Shown here: piece after piece, positions 8,390 to 20,194 of the stretch
How the letters are laid out: each line of letters begins with the position of its first letter
How positions within the stretch are numbered: the first letter of the stretch is position 1
From: Thalassocella blandensis
Lineage (GTDB): Bacteria > Pseudomonadota > Gammaproteobacteria > Pseudomonadales > Cellvibrionaceae
NCBI GenBank assembly: GCA_902141825.1
Contig: CABFPG010000001.1
Coordinates: 682,001 to 746,000 of the forward strand
DNA length: 64,000 nt
Direction of reading: 5' to 3'
Made by a program: the position numbers and the translations under genes
The notes under the pieces: generated by a model
Told to the model about the DNA's origin: nothing
The model's input: only the letters and a program-made list of their open reading frames with translations
Databases searched by the model: none

Positions 8390-10705
8390 ATGCGAGTTAT
8401 TGCTGGTTTTATTCTTTGTTTAGTTGTCTTCCCCGTTTTCGCTTCAAGTCAAAGCGATTTGAACCAAGATTTTCACGGTCGTCCTCTTCAATATGTCTTA
8501 GAGACATACCGCCAAGGTGGATACAAATTAATCTATACGGATCAGTTAATTCTAGCCGACATGACTGTGACTGATTATGCCAGGAATGATTCTTACATTA
8601 GACAACTGCGAAATATTCTTTCTCAATTTCAATTACAAATTGAATACAATGCACAAATAAATGCTTGGTACATAAAAAAGCAGTTACCGGTGAAAGTTAA
8701 AAGAAAAGCAGAAAGACTCATTCTTCAATCACCCTCAATCGAAGAAGTTACTGTTACGGCCAGCACATACAGAATTAATAAAATTTCAAATGCAAGTCGC
8801 AAGCAAGTAGACCCCTTACATCTAGAGCTCTCACCAGCCAGAGGTTCTGACCCAATTTACATAGCAAATAACTTACCGGGATTAACAACCTCCGGCATCA
8901 GTGCGAAACCTCACATTCGAGGTGGCGATCAGAATGAAATCTTATTCGAATTTGACGATATCGAACTACTAGATCCATACCATCTAAAGGACTTTCAAAA
9001 CTTAATATCGGGTGTAAATGCAAGCATAATAAAATCTATGGATGTTTATACCGGTGGGTTTCCAGCGCAATATGGAGGAAAGATGGGTGGCGTAATAGAT
9101 TTGTCTACCGAAGAAGCGCCTGATGATACCTTGGCTTTGGATGCTAACTTTTTAGCGAGCTCGATAACCGTAAGCGATGAGTTAAATAATGAAAATTATC
9201 GGTGGTTAATAAATTTCAGAAGAGGAAATATTGAAGATGCCTTAGAGCGAACTAGTCCTGAATCTGGCTCACCGAGATTTCTGGATGGTCATTTCAAGTT
9301 GGACATCAATATAAACGACAAATACGCCACTGAATTTGGCTATTTGCACATAGAAGACAATGTATTACTAAATAACCTGGAAAGCAATTCCGGTGAATCA
9401 GCGCACTCTCGCTATCTCAGTCAGTACTATTGGCTGAAATTGAATTTGACTCACAGCCCATATAATTCTAGTCAATGGATACTCACTGCAATTGATATAG
9501 ACAACACTCGCAAGGGAAGCACAGCGATACTCGATTCTCCTGAAGGGAGTGTAGGGAATTTATACGATAAACGAGATTTTGCCATCACGCGTTTAGAGTA
9601 TGAGCAATACAATAAATTGACTCCATTTAGCATAGTGCAATTTGGCACAAGACTAGAATACAATAAGGGTAGCTACACCTACCAAGCAAAAGCTCAACTT
9701 GGGGAGCTAGCTACTTTGCTCGGAAATCCGAACAAATTCAACAAAAACTTAACAGCTACTCCTCGCGGCACGTCGGGGTCACTGTACCTGACATATAAGT
9801 ATTTGCCTACACCTTATCTTTCTATCGATTCTGGAATACGTTACGATCAACAGGATTTCTATCAGGAGTCTCAAAATCAATTGAGCCCAAGAATATCCAT
9901 TCAATATACATTAACCGACAATGTTAATTTAAAAGGAAGCGTTGGTCGATTTCATCAGCATCAATATATCAATGAACTTGACATAAGCAATGAAAAGACT
10001 GCTTTTTACAAAGCACAGAAATCCGATCATTACATTATAGGTATGGAATATAAAGGAACAAAAAATGGAATTTCGTTAGAAGCATATGAAAAACGAATCC
10101 AGTCTCCTGTTATACGCAATCAAAATATTTTCAATGTCTACAGCTTGTTACCGGAACTATCTACAGACTATGTAATGAGCGACCTAGATTCCACCAAGGC
10201 CGAAGGGCTAGAGTTTTTGTTTGAGCATACACATGACATTCATTCTCGGTACTGGCTTAGCTATGAATTTAGTAAGGTGATTGATTACAAAAACGGTCAT
10301 TCCTATTTTCGCCAATGGGGGTTCACGCAAATGGCCAAAGGGGGGATGCTTATCACACGAGGAAATTGGTCCTTTAGTGCAACTTCAATCTGGCACAACG
10401 GGTGGAGGACTACACGCTTTCCAAATCATTTATCTTCGTTAAGTGAAAAAATTGAGTACACCCCGAATGACAATTCCCTACCATCATATTTCACTCTAGA
10501 TTTTCGGACCTCTTACACTTGGTCAAAGAGCGATTCTGAAATTCAGGTTTATCTTGAGTGCTACAACTTAACCAATCGTAGCAACGTCGGGGGTTATAGC
10601 ATTGAAATAATTGAAGACCACGAACAAGATGGGTATAAAGTTAGCAAGGAAAGCGAACGGCTCCTACCTTTAATCATAAACTTTGGTTTTACATACTCAT
10701 TTTGA
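8390..10705 (+). CDS. TonB-dependent receptor with N-terminal STN signalling domain
   Basis: Outer-membrane transporter/transducer of 771 residues. A signal peptide (to about residue 19) is followed by an STN domain (about 22-97), which contacts FecR-type regulators. A SIEEVTVTAS segment, likely a TonB box, comes next, then the plug (about 150-245, with SAKPHIRGGDQNEILFEFDD and FPAQYGGKMGGVIDLST), and a beta-barrel ending in the C-terminal aromatic FGFTYSF. With the upstream sigma and FecR genes it forms a complete surface-signalling trio. The ligand is unknown: no siderophore or sugar gene is adjacent, and the neighbours downstream modify the envelope. The start has little ribosome-binding sequence, consistent with coupling to the FecR gene. 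Confidence 0.9.
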   Translation: MRVIAGFILCLVVFPVFASSQSDLNQDFHGRPLQYVLETYRQGGYKLIYTDQLILADMTVTDYARNDSYIRQLRNILSQFQLQIEYNAQINAWYIKKQLPVKVKRKAERLILQSPSIEEVTVTASTYRINKISNASRKQVDPLHLELSPARGSDPIYIANNLPGLTTSGISAKPHIRGGDQNEILFEFDDIELLDPYHLKDFQNLISGVNASIIKSMDVYTGGFPAQYGGKMGGVIDLSTEEAPDDTLALDANFLASSITVSDELNNENYRWLINFRRGNIEDALERTSPESGSPRFLDGHFKLDININDKYATEFGYLHIEDNVLLNNLESNSGESAHSRYLSQYYWLKLNLTHSPYNSSQWILTAIDIDNTRKGSTAILDSPEGSVGNLYDKRDFAITRLEYEQYNKLTPFSIVQFGTRLEYNKGSYTYQAKAQLGELATLLGNPNKFNKNLTATPRGTSGSLYLTYKYLPTPYLSIDSGIRYDQQDFYQESQNQLSPRISIQYTLTDNVNLKGSVGRFHQHQYINELDISNEKTAFYKAQKSDHYIIGMEYKGTKNGISLEAYEKRIQSPVIRNQNIFNVYSLLPELSTDYVMSDLDSTKAEGLEFLFEHTHDIHSRYWLSYEFSKVIDYKNGHSYFRQWGFTQMAKGGMLITRGNWSFSATSIWHNGWRTTRFPNHLSSLSEKIEYTPNDNSLPSYFTLDFRTSYTWSKSDSEIQVYLECYNLTNRSNVGGYSIEIIEDHEQDGYKVSKESERLLPLIINFGFTYSF

Positions 10706-10925
10706 TGCTCAAAATTCAGAAAATTTAATACTTAAATCCCGTACTTTTCTCTTCATCATCATTTCGATTAATCACTAATAATTCCCTCCATTCAATATTT
10801 CTCAAAAAAAGATATACAGCAATATTTTCTTGATATTAACGATTGCTTATGAAAACTAAATGCCTCTAACAGTATATAAAAATTGAAGGTCACATTTAAA
10901 AGGCACCCTACTTGGATTTTATAAC

Positions 10926-11804
10926 GTGCAAATCAAAAGCAATATTATCAATAGTTTAGTTTTGGTCTTGCTATTATTAATTAATAGTCTAACGTCCGCC
11001 TTAACTACAGGCGATAACTCAACCCCACAATCTACACCATTTTGGAAAGATGCATATTACGAAGCCAAATCTTTTTTTGTAGTCAAACACTACTTTAATA
11101 TATCACTAAAAACCTTGCCTGCTAGCCACCTAACGACAGTCATCAGCGATAACTCAACTGATGGCATTAAATCAATGGATAGAGTAACAATCAATATCGA
11201 TATACCTGGTATTCGATCAACCACTTCGAACTACTTCAATGCAAAGCACCAAATTGAATATTCCACAGAATACGATTTAAAAGGCGATCAACAGGTGGTC
11301 GACAGCTACATAACAGGCAATCAACTAACAACTTCCATACGGCAACCCTACCCCCCAAATATTCTATTTAAAAACAAATCCGAATCAAACACCATCGAAG
11401 AGATATCGCTAGAAACCAATAACGACATTCAAACCTATACCAATTATTTCGGGTTATTTTATTTTCTGACTAAAGGGGTACTAACCAAGCCCAGCGATAG
11501 ATCTGTTATAGATTATTTTAATGACGGCAAGTTAACAAGAGTAAAACTATGTGCTACAGAGTTCGTTAAAATCTCGAGTTCTTATACCGAAAATAACGGC
11601 AAGAACAGAAAAAAAAATTTTAATACGGTAACATCACTAAAAATCACAGTACATCCTGAAGAAGAAAGTTCGATAAATATTATAGGCCTAACGAAGGAAA
11701 TAAATTTTTATCTAGATATAAAGCGCAATCTTATCATTAGAATCGATGGCTCACATCCTATATTTGGTTACACCAGGTTCAATTTGAAAAACTTAAGGAC
11801 TTAA
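10926..11804 (+). CDS. Exported protein of unknown function (292 aa)
   Basis: I do not recognise the family. The protein starts at GTG and has a signal peptide (hydrophobic run NSLVLVLLLLINSLTSALT, cleavage near residue 26-30). The mature part is rich in Thr, Ser, Asn and Ile, with alternating patterns suggesting beta strands, and has a single cysteine in VKLCATEF near residue 211. It resembles, loosely, periplasmic lipid-binding beta proteins such as DUF3108 members, but this is only impression. It lies between the TonB receptor and the second EptA-like gene, with gaps of about 220 and 185 bp, in a very AT-rich stretch, and may belong to the same functional set. Confidence 0.75.
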   Translation: MQIKSNIINSLVLVLLLLINSLTSALTTGDNSTPQSTPFWKDAYYEAKSFFVVKHYFNISLKTLPASHLTTVISDNSTDGIKSMDRVTINIDIPGIRSTTSNYFNAKHQIEYSTEYDLKGDQQVVDSYITGNQLTTSIRQPYPPNILFKNKSESNTIEEISLETNNDIQTYTNYFGLFYFLTKGVLTKPSDRSVIDYFNDGKLTRVKLCATEFVKISSSYTENNGKNRKKNFNTVTSLKITVHPEEESSINIIGLTKEINFYLDIKRNLIIRIDGSHPIFGYTRFNLKNLRT

Positions 11805-11988
11805 AAGCACCTACCAATCAAAACACCTTGCCAAAAATCAACATTATTCACCTCGAAATAATCCAGCTCCCTTTCCTTTCCTTTTCTTTAAAATCAAACT
11901 ACATACATTTTTCTTTATTTTTTTCCCTCGATTGATCATAGATATTATTTAACTCTAACCTTGCAACAACTAACAAAAGTAATTATCT

Positions 11989-13698
11989 ATGTCGATACAA
12001 TTAACAAAAAATATTTTACATAAGATATTTTTTAAAACGGAAATTAACCAAAGCACCATTTCTATATTTTTTCATAAAATAACAATAACGCATATAATTT
12101 TGGCAACCTCACTCACCAACACCATTGTTTACAATGTAAATTTCTGGAAAAAAATAAACAAAGACATTACCCAGTTAAATTTGGAAAACTTATTGTTTTT
12201 TATAAGCTTATTTTCACTAATGACATTATTATGGATAATTTTATTTTGCTTTTTTACCAACATTAAACGATTCAAACTATTTTGCTCTATATCTTGCATA
12301 TTATCATCGGCATTCATGCACTTAAACGGGGTAGGCATCATAATCGATGCCCCTATGATTACAAATATTTTTGAGTCTAATATTAAGGAAGTAACAGAAA
12401 CCATCAACATGGATTTTATATTGCATATCACGACTCTTGGAATATTTCCTTCAATCTTGATATTGGCAATACCGATAAAAAAAGAGGAAGTCCAACGGGC
12501 GTTCTTCTTACGACTATACATCCTATTAACTTTTATTTTCATAACAATTGTTTCAACATCCATAAACTACAAGTACACCTCATTCTATTTACGAGAACAC
12601 CGTGATATACGCTTTTTAACTGTTCCTTTCTACCCAACATATGCGGCTATCAATTTTTTTCAGTCAAAGAATTTAAAAATCCAAAGTTTTATAGAAATTG
12701 GTACGGATGCAAAGAAAATTAGTTACCCACGAAAAAGGAAAATTGGTGTGTTAATCGTAGGAGAAACTGCTCGCTCTGATCACTTCTATCTGAACGGATA
12801 TGCCAAAAATACAACTCCCTACTTATCAACCATCAATGTTTACTCTTATAAGAATGTATTCTCTTGCGGTACATCCACGTCCTACTCACTACCATGCATG
12901 TTCTCTTTTCTTGGGGAAGATGATTTTTCTAAAATAAAATCAAGTAATTCTTCTAATATACTGGATGTTTTAAAGACAGCAAAAGTAAAATCCATTTGGA
13001 TAGACAACAACTCTAGCTGCAAAGGAGTATGCAATGGGCATGAATCGATCAATTTACGAGACAACATCGATTCGAATTCTGAATTCTTCTATCACGGGTT
13101 ATATCTAGATGAAGTGCTTATTGATCATATGAAAAATATGATTTCACGCGCAAATAAAAGTGACGACCTACTTATAATATTACACCCACTTGGGAGTCAT
13201 GGTCCCGCATATTATCGTCGGCATCCAGAAATATTTTCTAAATTCAAACCTGAATGTCGATCAAACTCTCCTTATACCTGCAAAAAATCTGACGTTGTAA
13301 ATAGTTACGACAACTCAATCCTTTATACGGATTACTTTATATTTAAAGTCGTTGAAACATTAAAAGAAATAGCGAAAACCGAAGAAGCGTTTATGCTCTA
13401 TGTGAGCGATCATGGTGAATCCCTTGGTGAAAATGGTGTTTACTTACATGGGCTACCGTCATCAATAGCGCCACCCGAACAAAAACACATTCCACTAATC
13501 ACTTGGTTTTCAAAAAATTTCAGTTTTGCTCCAGAACGTACAGTTGATCTTCGAAATCCATGTCTAAACAATCGGTTTACACACGATTACCTTTCTCACA
13601 CTTTACTCAATCTTTTTGATGTAAAAACTCATATCTATAACCCGTCTTTAGACTTACTAAGATCCAAATGTGATAACGCTGGTAGACAACCATTTTGA
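11989..13698 (+). CDS. Phosphoethanolamine transferase, EptA/MCR family (copy 2)
   Basis: Second paralogue, 569 residues, with about five membrane helices in residues 27-195 and a periplasmic catalytic domain. GETARSDHF begins at 258, the nucleophile is T297 within CGTSTSYSLPC (the cysteines at 293 and 303 have the MCR-1 disulfide spacing), and the late metal site is in SDHGESLGE. The catalytic loop is closer to MCR/EptA than that of copy 1. It overlaps the following Omp85-like gene by 4 bp, so the two are translated together. GC content is the lowest of any gene here. The acceptor may be lipid A, another glycan or an outer-membrane component; the gene alone does not say. Confidence 0.92.
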   Translation: MSIQLTKNILHKIFFKTEINQSTISIFFHKITITHIILATSLTNTIVYNVNFWKKINKDITQLNLENLLFFISLFSLMTLLWIILFCFFTNIKRFKLFCSISCILSSAFMHLNGVGIIIDAPMITNIFESNIKEVTETINMDFILHITTLGIFPSILILAIPIKKEEVQRAFFLRLYILLTFIFITIVSTSINYKYTSFYLREHRDIRFLTVPFYPTYAAINFFQSKNLKIQSFIEIGTDAKKISYPRKRKIGVLIVGETARSDHFYLNGYAKNTTPYLSTINVYSYKNVFSCGTSTSYSLPCMFSFLGEDDFSKIKSSNSSNILDVLKTAKVKSIWIDNNSSCKGVCNGHESINLRDNIDSNSEFFYHGLYLDEVLIDHMKNMISRANKSDDLLIILHPLGSHGPAYYRRHPEIFSKFKPECRSNSPYTCKKSDVVNSYDNSILYTDYFIFKVVETLKEIAKTEEAFMLYVSDHGESLGENGVYLHGLPSSIAPPEQKHIPLITWFSKNFSFAPERTVDLRNPCLNNRFTHDYLSHTLLNLFDVKTHIYNPSLDLLRSKCDNAGRQPF

Positions 13699-15347
13699 AA
13701 ATTTTACCGATTAAATATTTTTTGATAGTTTTATTAAGTACCATTTTCGGGTGGCCTTTGCCCAGTAATGCAAAATCACCTTTTGAAGGTATGAAAATTG
13801 AAAGTATTAAAATTCAGAACAATGACATTTTTGACCTTTCAGACGACAATGAAAATGGATCTTTCTATAAAGCAGCGAATTATTTCCACATTCGAACAAA
13901 AAAAATAGTAATACAAAACCAGTTGCTTTTCAGTATTGGAGATACATACAAACAGGCATTGATTGACGAATCAGAACGTATTTTACGCCAAAACAAGTAT
14001 ATCACTGATGCCAAAATTAGGGCTGAAATGATTGATGAATCGGTTGCCATTACTATCATTACTGATGATTCCTGGTCCACCAAACCAACCATTTCCTTTG
14101 GACACACAGGAGGTAAATCCAATACATCTTTCGGCTTAAAAGAGGATAACTTTCTCGGAACAGGTGTTCAACTAGGGATATCTTTCAAAAAGGGAGTTGA
14201 TCGAGATTCTACCATTTTACACTTATTTGACCGCCAAATTGGAAGCTCCTGGTATCAGTTTGATGCGCAACATCAAATTAATAGTGATGGTCATTTGAAC
14301 TCAATTGGCATTTCCCAACCTTTTTATTCTTATTCAACAAACAATTCATTTGGCGTTTCATTTTGGGATGAAACTAAAACGGATGCATTTTATTCGAAAG
14401 GAATACCAGTTTATAGGTATCAATCAGACTTAAAATTCTATGAGATATTTAAAGGCACTACATCAGACGCCTTCGGCGGGCGTCTTCGTCATACACTCGG
14501 ATATCATTGGGAAAACAATTCGTTCTCTGCGCTAGTTTTAGAGTCCGACGGATTAAGCGTCAATACAGTCAACTTTGAACGATTAATAAATAGCCTGCCA
14601 AAGAATAGAACTGAGAGTTACGCTTATTACAAACTTGAATACCTAAAAAACAATTACCTAACATTGACTAATATAGACAAAATAGCAAGAGTTGAGGACA
14701 TTTATCGGGGATTTTCTGCATACGTTTCAATGGGAATTGGCGAAACTACGAACAATTTAGATGGGCACGTTGAAAGTTTGATGAAGATAGATAGCGCCCT
14801 CCAATACACAAATTGTTTGAATAAAAACATGCTATTTCGAAGCAACTTGTTTTTCAGACAAGACCATATTGATCATAGCGGGATTACAAACATAATATCT
14901 GGCTTCGACATAAGCTTGCTTATACCCCAAAACAATCAATTTAAGATCTTTACGAACTTATCCATGACTAATTCGAAAAATTCACATTTAGATCAACAAA
15001 ATTTTCTAGGGGGAGAGCTCGGCTTTCGAGGGTACCCTTTACGCTATGCATCAGGTTCCAAAGTATCTCAATTTACAATCGAGCAACGTTATTATTCACC
15101 TTTCAATCCATTAAATTTACTAAATTTTGGTGCGGCTATCTTTCTAGATAAAGGGAGAGTTTCTGGCACAAATACACTGGAAAGCTTAGAGCAGAAAAGC
15201 TTCACAAGCGTAGGCGTCGGTCTCAGGCTAACGAGTAACAAGTCATCAAAAGGCGATATTATACATTTTGATATATCCAGACCGCTTGATTCAGAATACG
15301 ATGGACGAAAATGGCAATTTTCACTCGTCGCTAAATCCACGTTTTAG
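13695..15347 (+). CDS. Omp85-superfamily outer-membrane protein (BamA/TamA-like, short POTRA region)
   Basis: A 550-residue exported protein. A signal peptide (to about residue 27) leads to a short periplasmic part of about 100 residues resembling one or two POTRA units. A 16-strand-type barrel follows, carrying the Omp85 lid-loop signature GGELGFRGYPL near residue 440 (compare VRGY/F in BamA and FhaC), and the protein ends in an aromatic residue (AKSTF). It is far shorter than BamA (five POTRA) and TamA (three). Translation begins at TTG overlapping the transferase stop by 4 bp; the TTG is right because the signal peptide follows immediately, and the next ATG would delete it. No two-partner-secretion substrate is nearby. 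Confidence 0.85.
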   Translation: MKILPIKYFLIVLLSTIFGWPLPSNAKSPFEGMKIESIKIQNNDIFDLSDDNENGSFYKAANYFHIRTKKIVIQNQLLFSIGDTYKQALIDESERILRQNKYITDAKIRAEMIDESVAITIITDDSWSTKPTISFGHTGGKSNTSFGLKEDNFLGTGVQLGISFKKGVDRDSTILHLFDRQIGSSWYQFDAQHQINSDGHLNSIGISQPFYSYSTNNSFGVSFWDETKTDAFYSKGIPVYRYQSDLKFYEIFKGTTSDAFGGRLRHTLGYHWENNSFSALVLESDGLSVNTVNFERLINSLPKNRTESYAYYKLEYLKNNYLTLTNIDKIARVEDIYRGFSAYVSMGIGETTNNLDGHVESLMKIDSALQYTNCLNKNMLFRSNLFFRQDHIDHSGITNIISGFDISLLIPQNNQFKIFTNLSMTNSKNSHLDQQNFLGGELGFRGYPLRYASGSKVSQFTIEQRYYSPFNPLNLLNFGAAIFLDKGRVSGTNTLESLEQKSFTSVGVGLRLTSNKSSKGDIIHFDISRPLDSEYDGRKWQFSLVAKSTF

Positions 15348-15414
15348 ATAACATCTGAAAATTGACCAGCTATCGCTTCGCGTGTATGAAATTAATAACG
15401 CTGCTATATGCTTT

Positions 15415-15457
15415 AAAACCGCCATTGAAATGTTCTCATCTTCCAATAGCGGTTTTT
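15415..15457. terminator. Bidirectional terminator between the Omp85-like and katG genes
   Basis: Inverted repeat AAAACCGC-C-ATTG / CAAT-A-GCGGTTTT with a roughly 16-nt loop, flanked by T runs on both strands, midway between two convergent stop codons. Confidence 0.8.
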
Positions 15458-15479
15458 CTCAAAAATACATCAATATAAA

Positions 15480-18338
<2,859 letters not shown>

Positions 18339-19520
18339 CTATTTCTGCAAGAGGTGGCGGACGCTTTCAAGAGCTGATACCAGATTATCCAGCTGCTCAA
18401 CACTGTGCTTCGCACTTAAATGGATTCGTATTCTTGCCGCACCTTCCGGCGTATTGGGATAACACAGGCCACTCACCAACACCCCTTTCTCATAAAGCGC
18501 TTCCACCAGCTTTTGAACGACCAACGTACTGCCGATCTGGAGGCTTACCATCGGATATTCCGTTTCAAGCACCTGCCACTGTTTATTTTTTAGTGCGTCT
18601 TTTAGATAACTTGCATTATAAAAAAGCGCTTCTACAAGTGAATCGTCTTGCTGCAATACATCAATTGCCGTTAATACTACAGCGGCGTTCACCGGAGATA
18701 GGGGCTCTGAAAGTAAGTATGAACGTGAGGACTGGCGCAGCCATTCAATTAGCGTCAAATCCCCTGCGATAAAACCTCCTGCCACATTTCCAAGCCCATA
18801 AGCAAAAGAGCCACTGATAATGTTAGGGTTGTCCAAACCTATATGGCTGCACGTACCTTTGCCCTTATCCCCGAGGATACCGATTCCAAGGCTATCATCC
18901 ACAATGGAAATAGCATCATACCGAATTTGCAGGCTTTGAATCGTTTCAAGATTTGCGTAACTGGCATCAGTATTAAAAACTGCATCACTGGCGATAATAC
19001 GATAACGGGCACTGCCAGACGACTTAAGGTAATATTCAAGATTGTTATAATCCTTAAAGTTAAATACGATGGCTTTGGCCTTCGAGAATCTCACACCATC
19101 CACCAGACCATGGTCACAACCTTCATCAATAAAGATACTGTCCCGCTCATTGGTGAGCGAATCAAAAATACCAATATTTGCCAAATACCGAGAAGATAAA
19201 ACAATACATGCTTCAACATCTAAATATTCACAGAGCTTTTGCTCCAGTTGTGTCAGTATTTTAGCCGTGCCGATGGTGGCGCGAGATGAAGTCCCACCCA
19301 CACCATATTTCGACAATGCTTCCATCGCCGCGCGTTTTACATCCGCTCGAGAGCTCCAACCAAGAAAGTCATTGGTAAAAAAGTTGAGAACATCCTTTCC
19401 GCTCGCGACTTGCGCCAGCATGTTGTCATCTTCCTGCACAGGAACTTCTGTGCGCAGCAAACTCGCAGCCTCCATATTCTGCATTTCCTGCGCAAACGAT
19501 CTGTTCATTTTATTAGACAT
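18339..19520 (-). CDS. Alpha-oxoamine synthase family protein lacking the PLP lysine (KBL/BioF/CqsA-like)
   Basis: A 393-residue protein that aligns from memory along its length with 2-amino-3-ketobutyrate CoA ligase: GVGGTSSRATIG, LEQKLCEYL, DHGLVDGVRFSKAKA, VDDSLGIGILGDKGKG and IEWLRQSSRSYLLSEPLSP all have counterparts. Active enzymes bind PLP through lysine in a GTLGKALGG-type motif. Here that segment reads GSFAYGLGN and the lysine is Y241 (codon at 18798-18800, clearly TAT). The DDSHAVG histidine is also changed, to L211; the stacking histidine H137 remains. It therefore looks like a pseudoenzyme or an enzyme with altered chemistry. It is the last gene of a six-gene operon, starting 8 bp after the previous stop with a GGGG site. 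Confidence 0.88.
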   Translation of the reverse strand: MSNKMNRSFAQEMQNMEAASLLRTEVPVQEDDNMLAQVASGKDVLNFFTNDFLGWSSRADVKRAAMEALSKYGVGGTSSRATIGTAKILTQLEQKLCEYLDVEACIVLSSRYLANIGIFDSLTNERDSIFIDEGCDHGLVDGVRFSKAKAIVFNFKDYNNLEYYLKSSGSARYRIIASDAVFNTDASYANLETIQSLQIRYDAISIVDDSLGIGILGDKGKGTCSHIGLDNPNIISGSFAYGLGNVAGGFIAGDLTLIEWLRQSSRSYLLSEPLSPVNAAVVLTAIDVLQQDDSLVEALFYNASYLKDALKNKQWQVLETEYPMVSLQIGSTLVVQKLVEALYEKGVLVSGLCYPNTPEGAARIRIHLSAKHSVEQLDNLVSALESVRHLLQK

Positions 19521-19528
19521 ACAACCCC

Positions 19529-20194
19529 CTATTTCCCATGCTTCTCGCTGTTGCTAGCCGTTCCCATAAACCAAACTGCAGCGCTTACACAATACTGCCA
19601 TGAAAGACTTTCTCGATTGGTATAGTCCAGACAAAACTGATCCAGGCCCTGTGCAAGGCAAGCGGTGTCTTCGGGCTTACAATCAGAATAATCAGACATC
19701 GCAAACAAGGTCACTATTCGCGCATACTTTTGCTGTAACCGTGCCATCATTGCCTGCTTAACATCACCATCGGTAGCGCTTTTAGCAATGCGATAACGCT
19801 CTGCTTTACTGATAAAATTAGACTCGCTCAATTTGTTGACGATAACAATGTCTGAATACTTCTCACACGCCTTTTGCGCAGGTGCTCCACGTAAGCTTTG
19901 GCAATTTTCTTTGGCATAATTCATCATACACTCAAGGCGCAAACTGGAAAGGTTAGACTGACAGTTATTACGGTCTACCGCATAAATGTAACTCTCAGTA
20001 TTGTGCAGGCTTTGAATGCTGGTATTGTTGAAAGCTTGAAAAGCCTCCCCGATATAGGCACGCCGACCCTGTTCTAAATAGGGCTGATCCTGTGCGAACA
20101 CCAATCCACCAGGCAAACATGCAAGACTGGCCATAGTCACCAACAACCACCATTTAACAACCTGACTACGCAACTTTGGAAAGGAAATTAACAT
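19529..20194 (-). CDS. Exported cysteine-containing protein of unknown function (operon gene 5)
   Basis: A 221-residue protein with a signal peptide or membrane anchor (VVKWWLLVTMASLACLPGGLVFA, cleavage near residue 35). The mature part has about nine cysteines (for example NNCQSN, ENCQS, DCKPEDTACL, QFCLDY, QYCVSA), suggesting disulfides in the periplasm, and is largely helical in character. I do not recognise a family. The frame is open to 20305, but the ATG at 20194 shares one base with the stop of the upstream gene (TAATG), so it is the natural coupled start. Its place after two membrane proteins suggests a periplasmic partner of the channel complex. Confidence 0.75.
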   Translation of the reverse strand: MLISFPKLRSQVVKWWLLVTMASLACLPGGLVFAQDQPYLEQGRRAYIGEAFQAFNNTSIQSLHNTESYIYAVDRNNCQSNLSSLRLECMMNYAKENCQSLRGAPAQKACEKYSDIVIVNKLSESNFISKAERYRIAKSATDGDVKQAMMARLQQKYARIVTLFAMSDYSDCKPEDTACLAQGLDQFCLDYTNRESLSWQYCVSAAVWFMGTASNSEKHGK

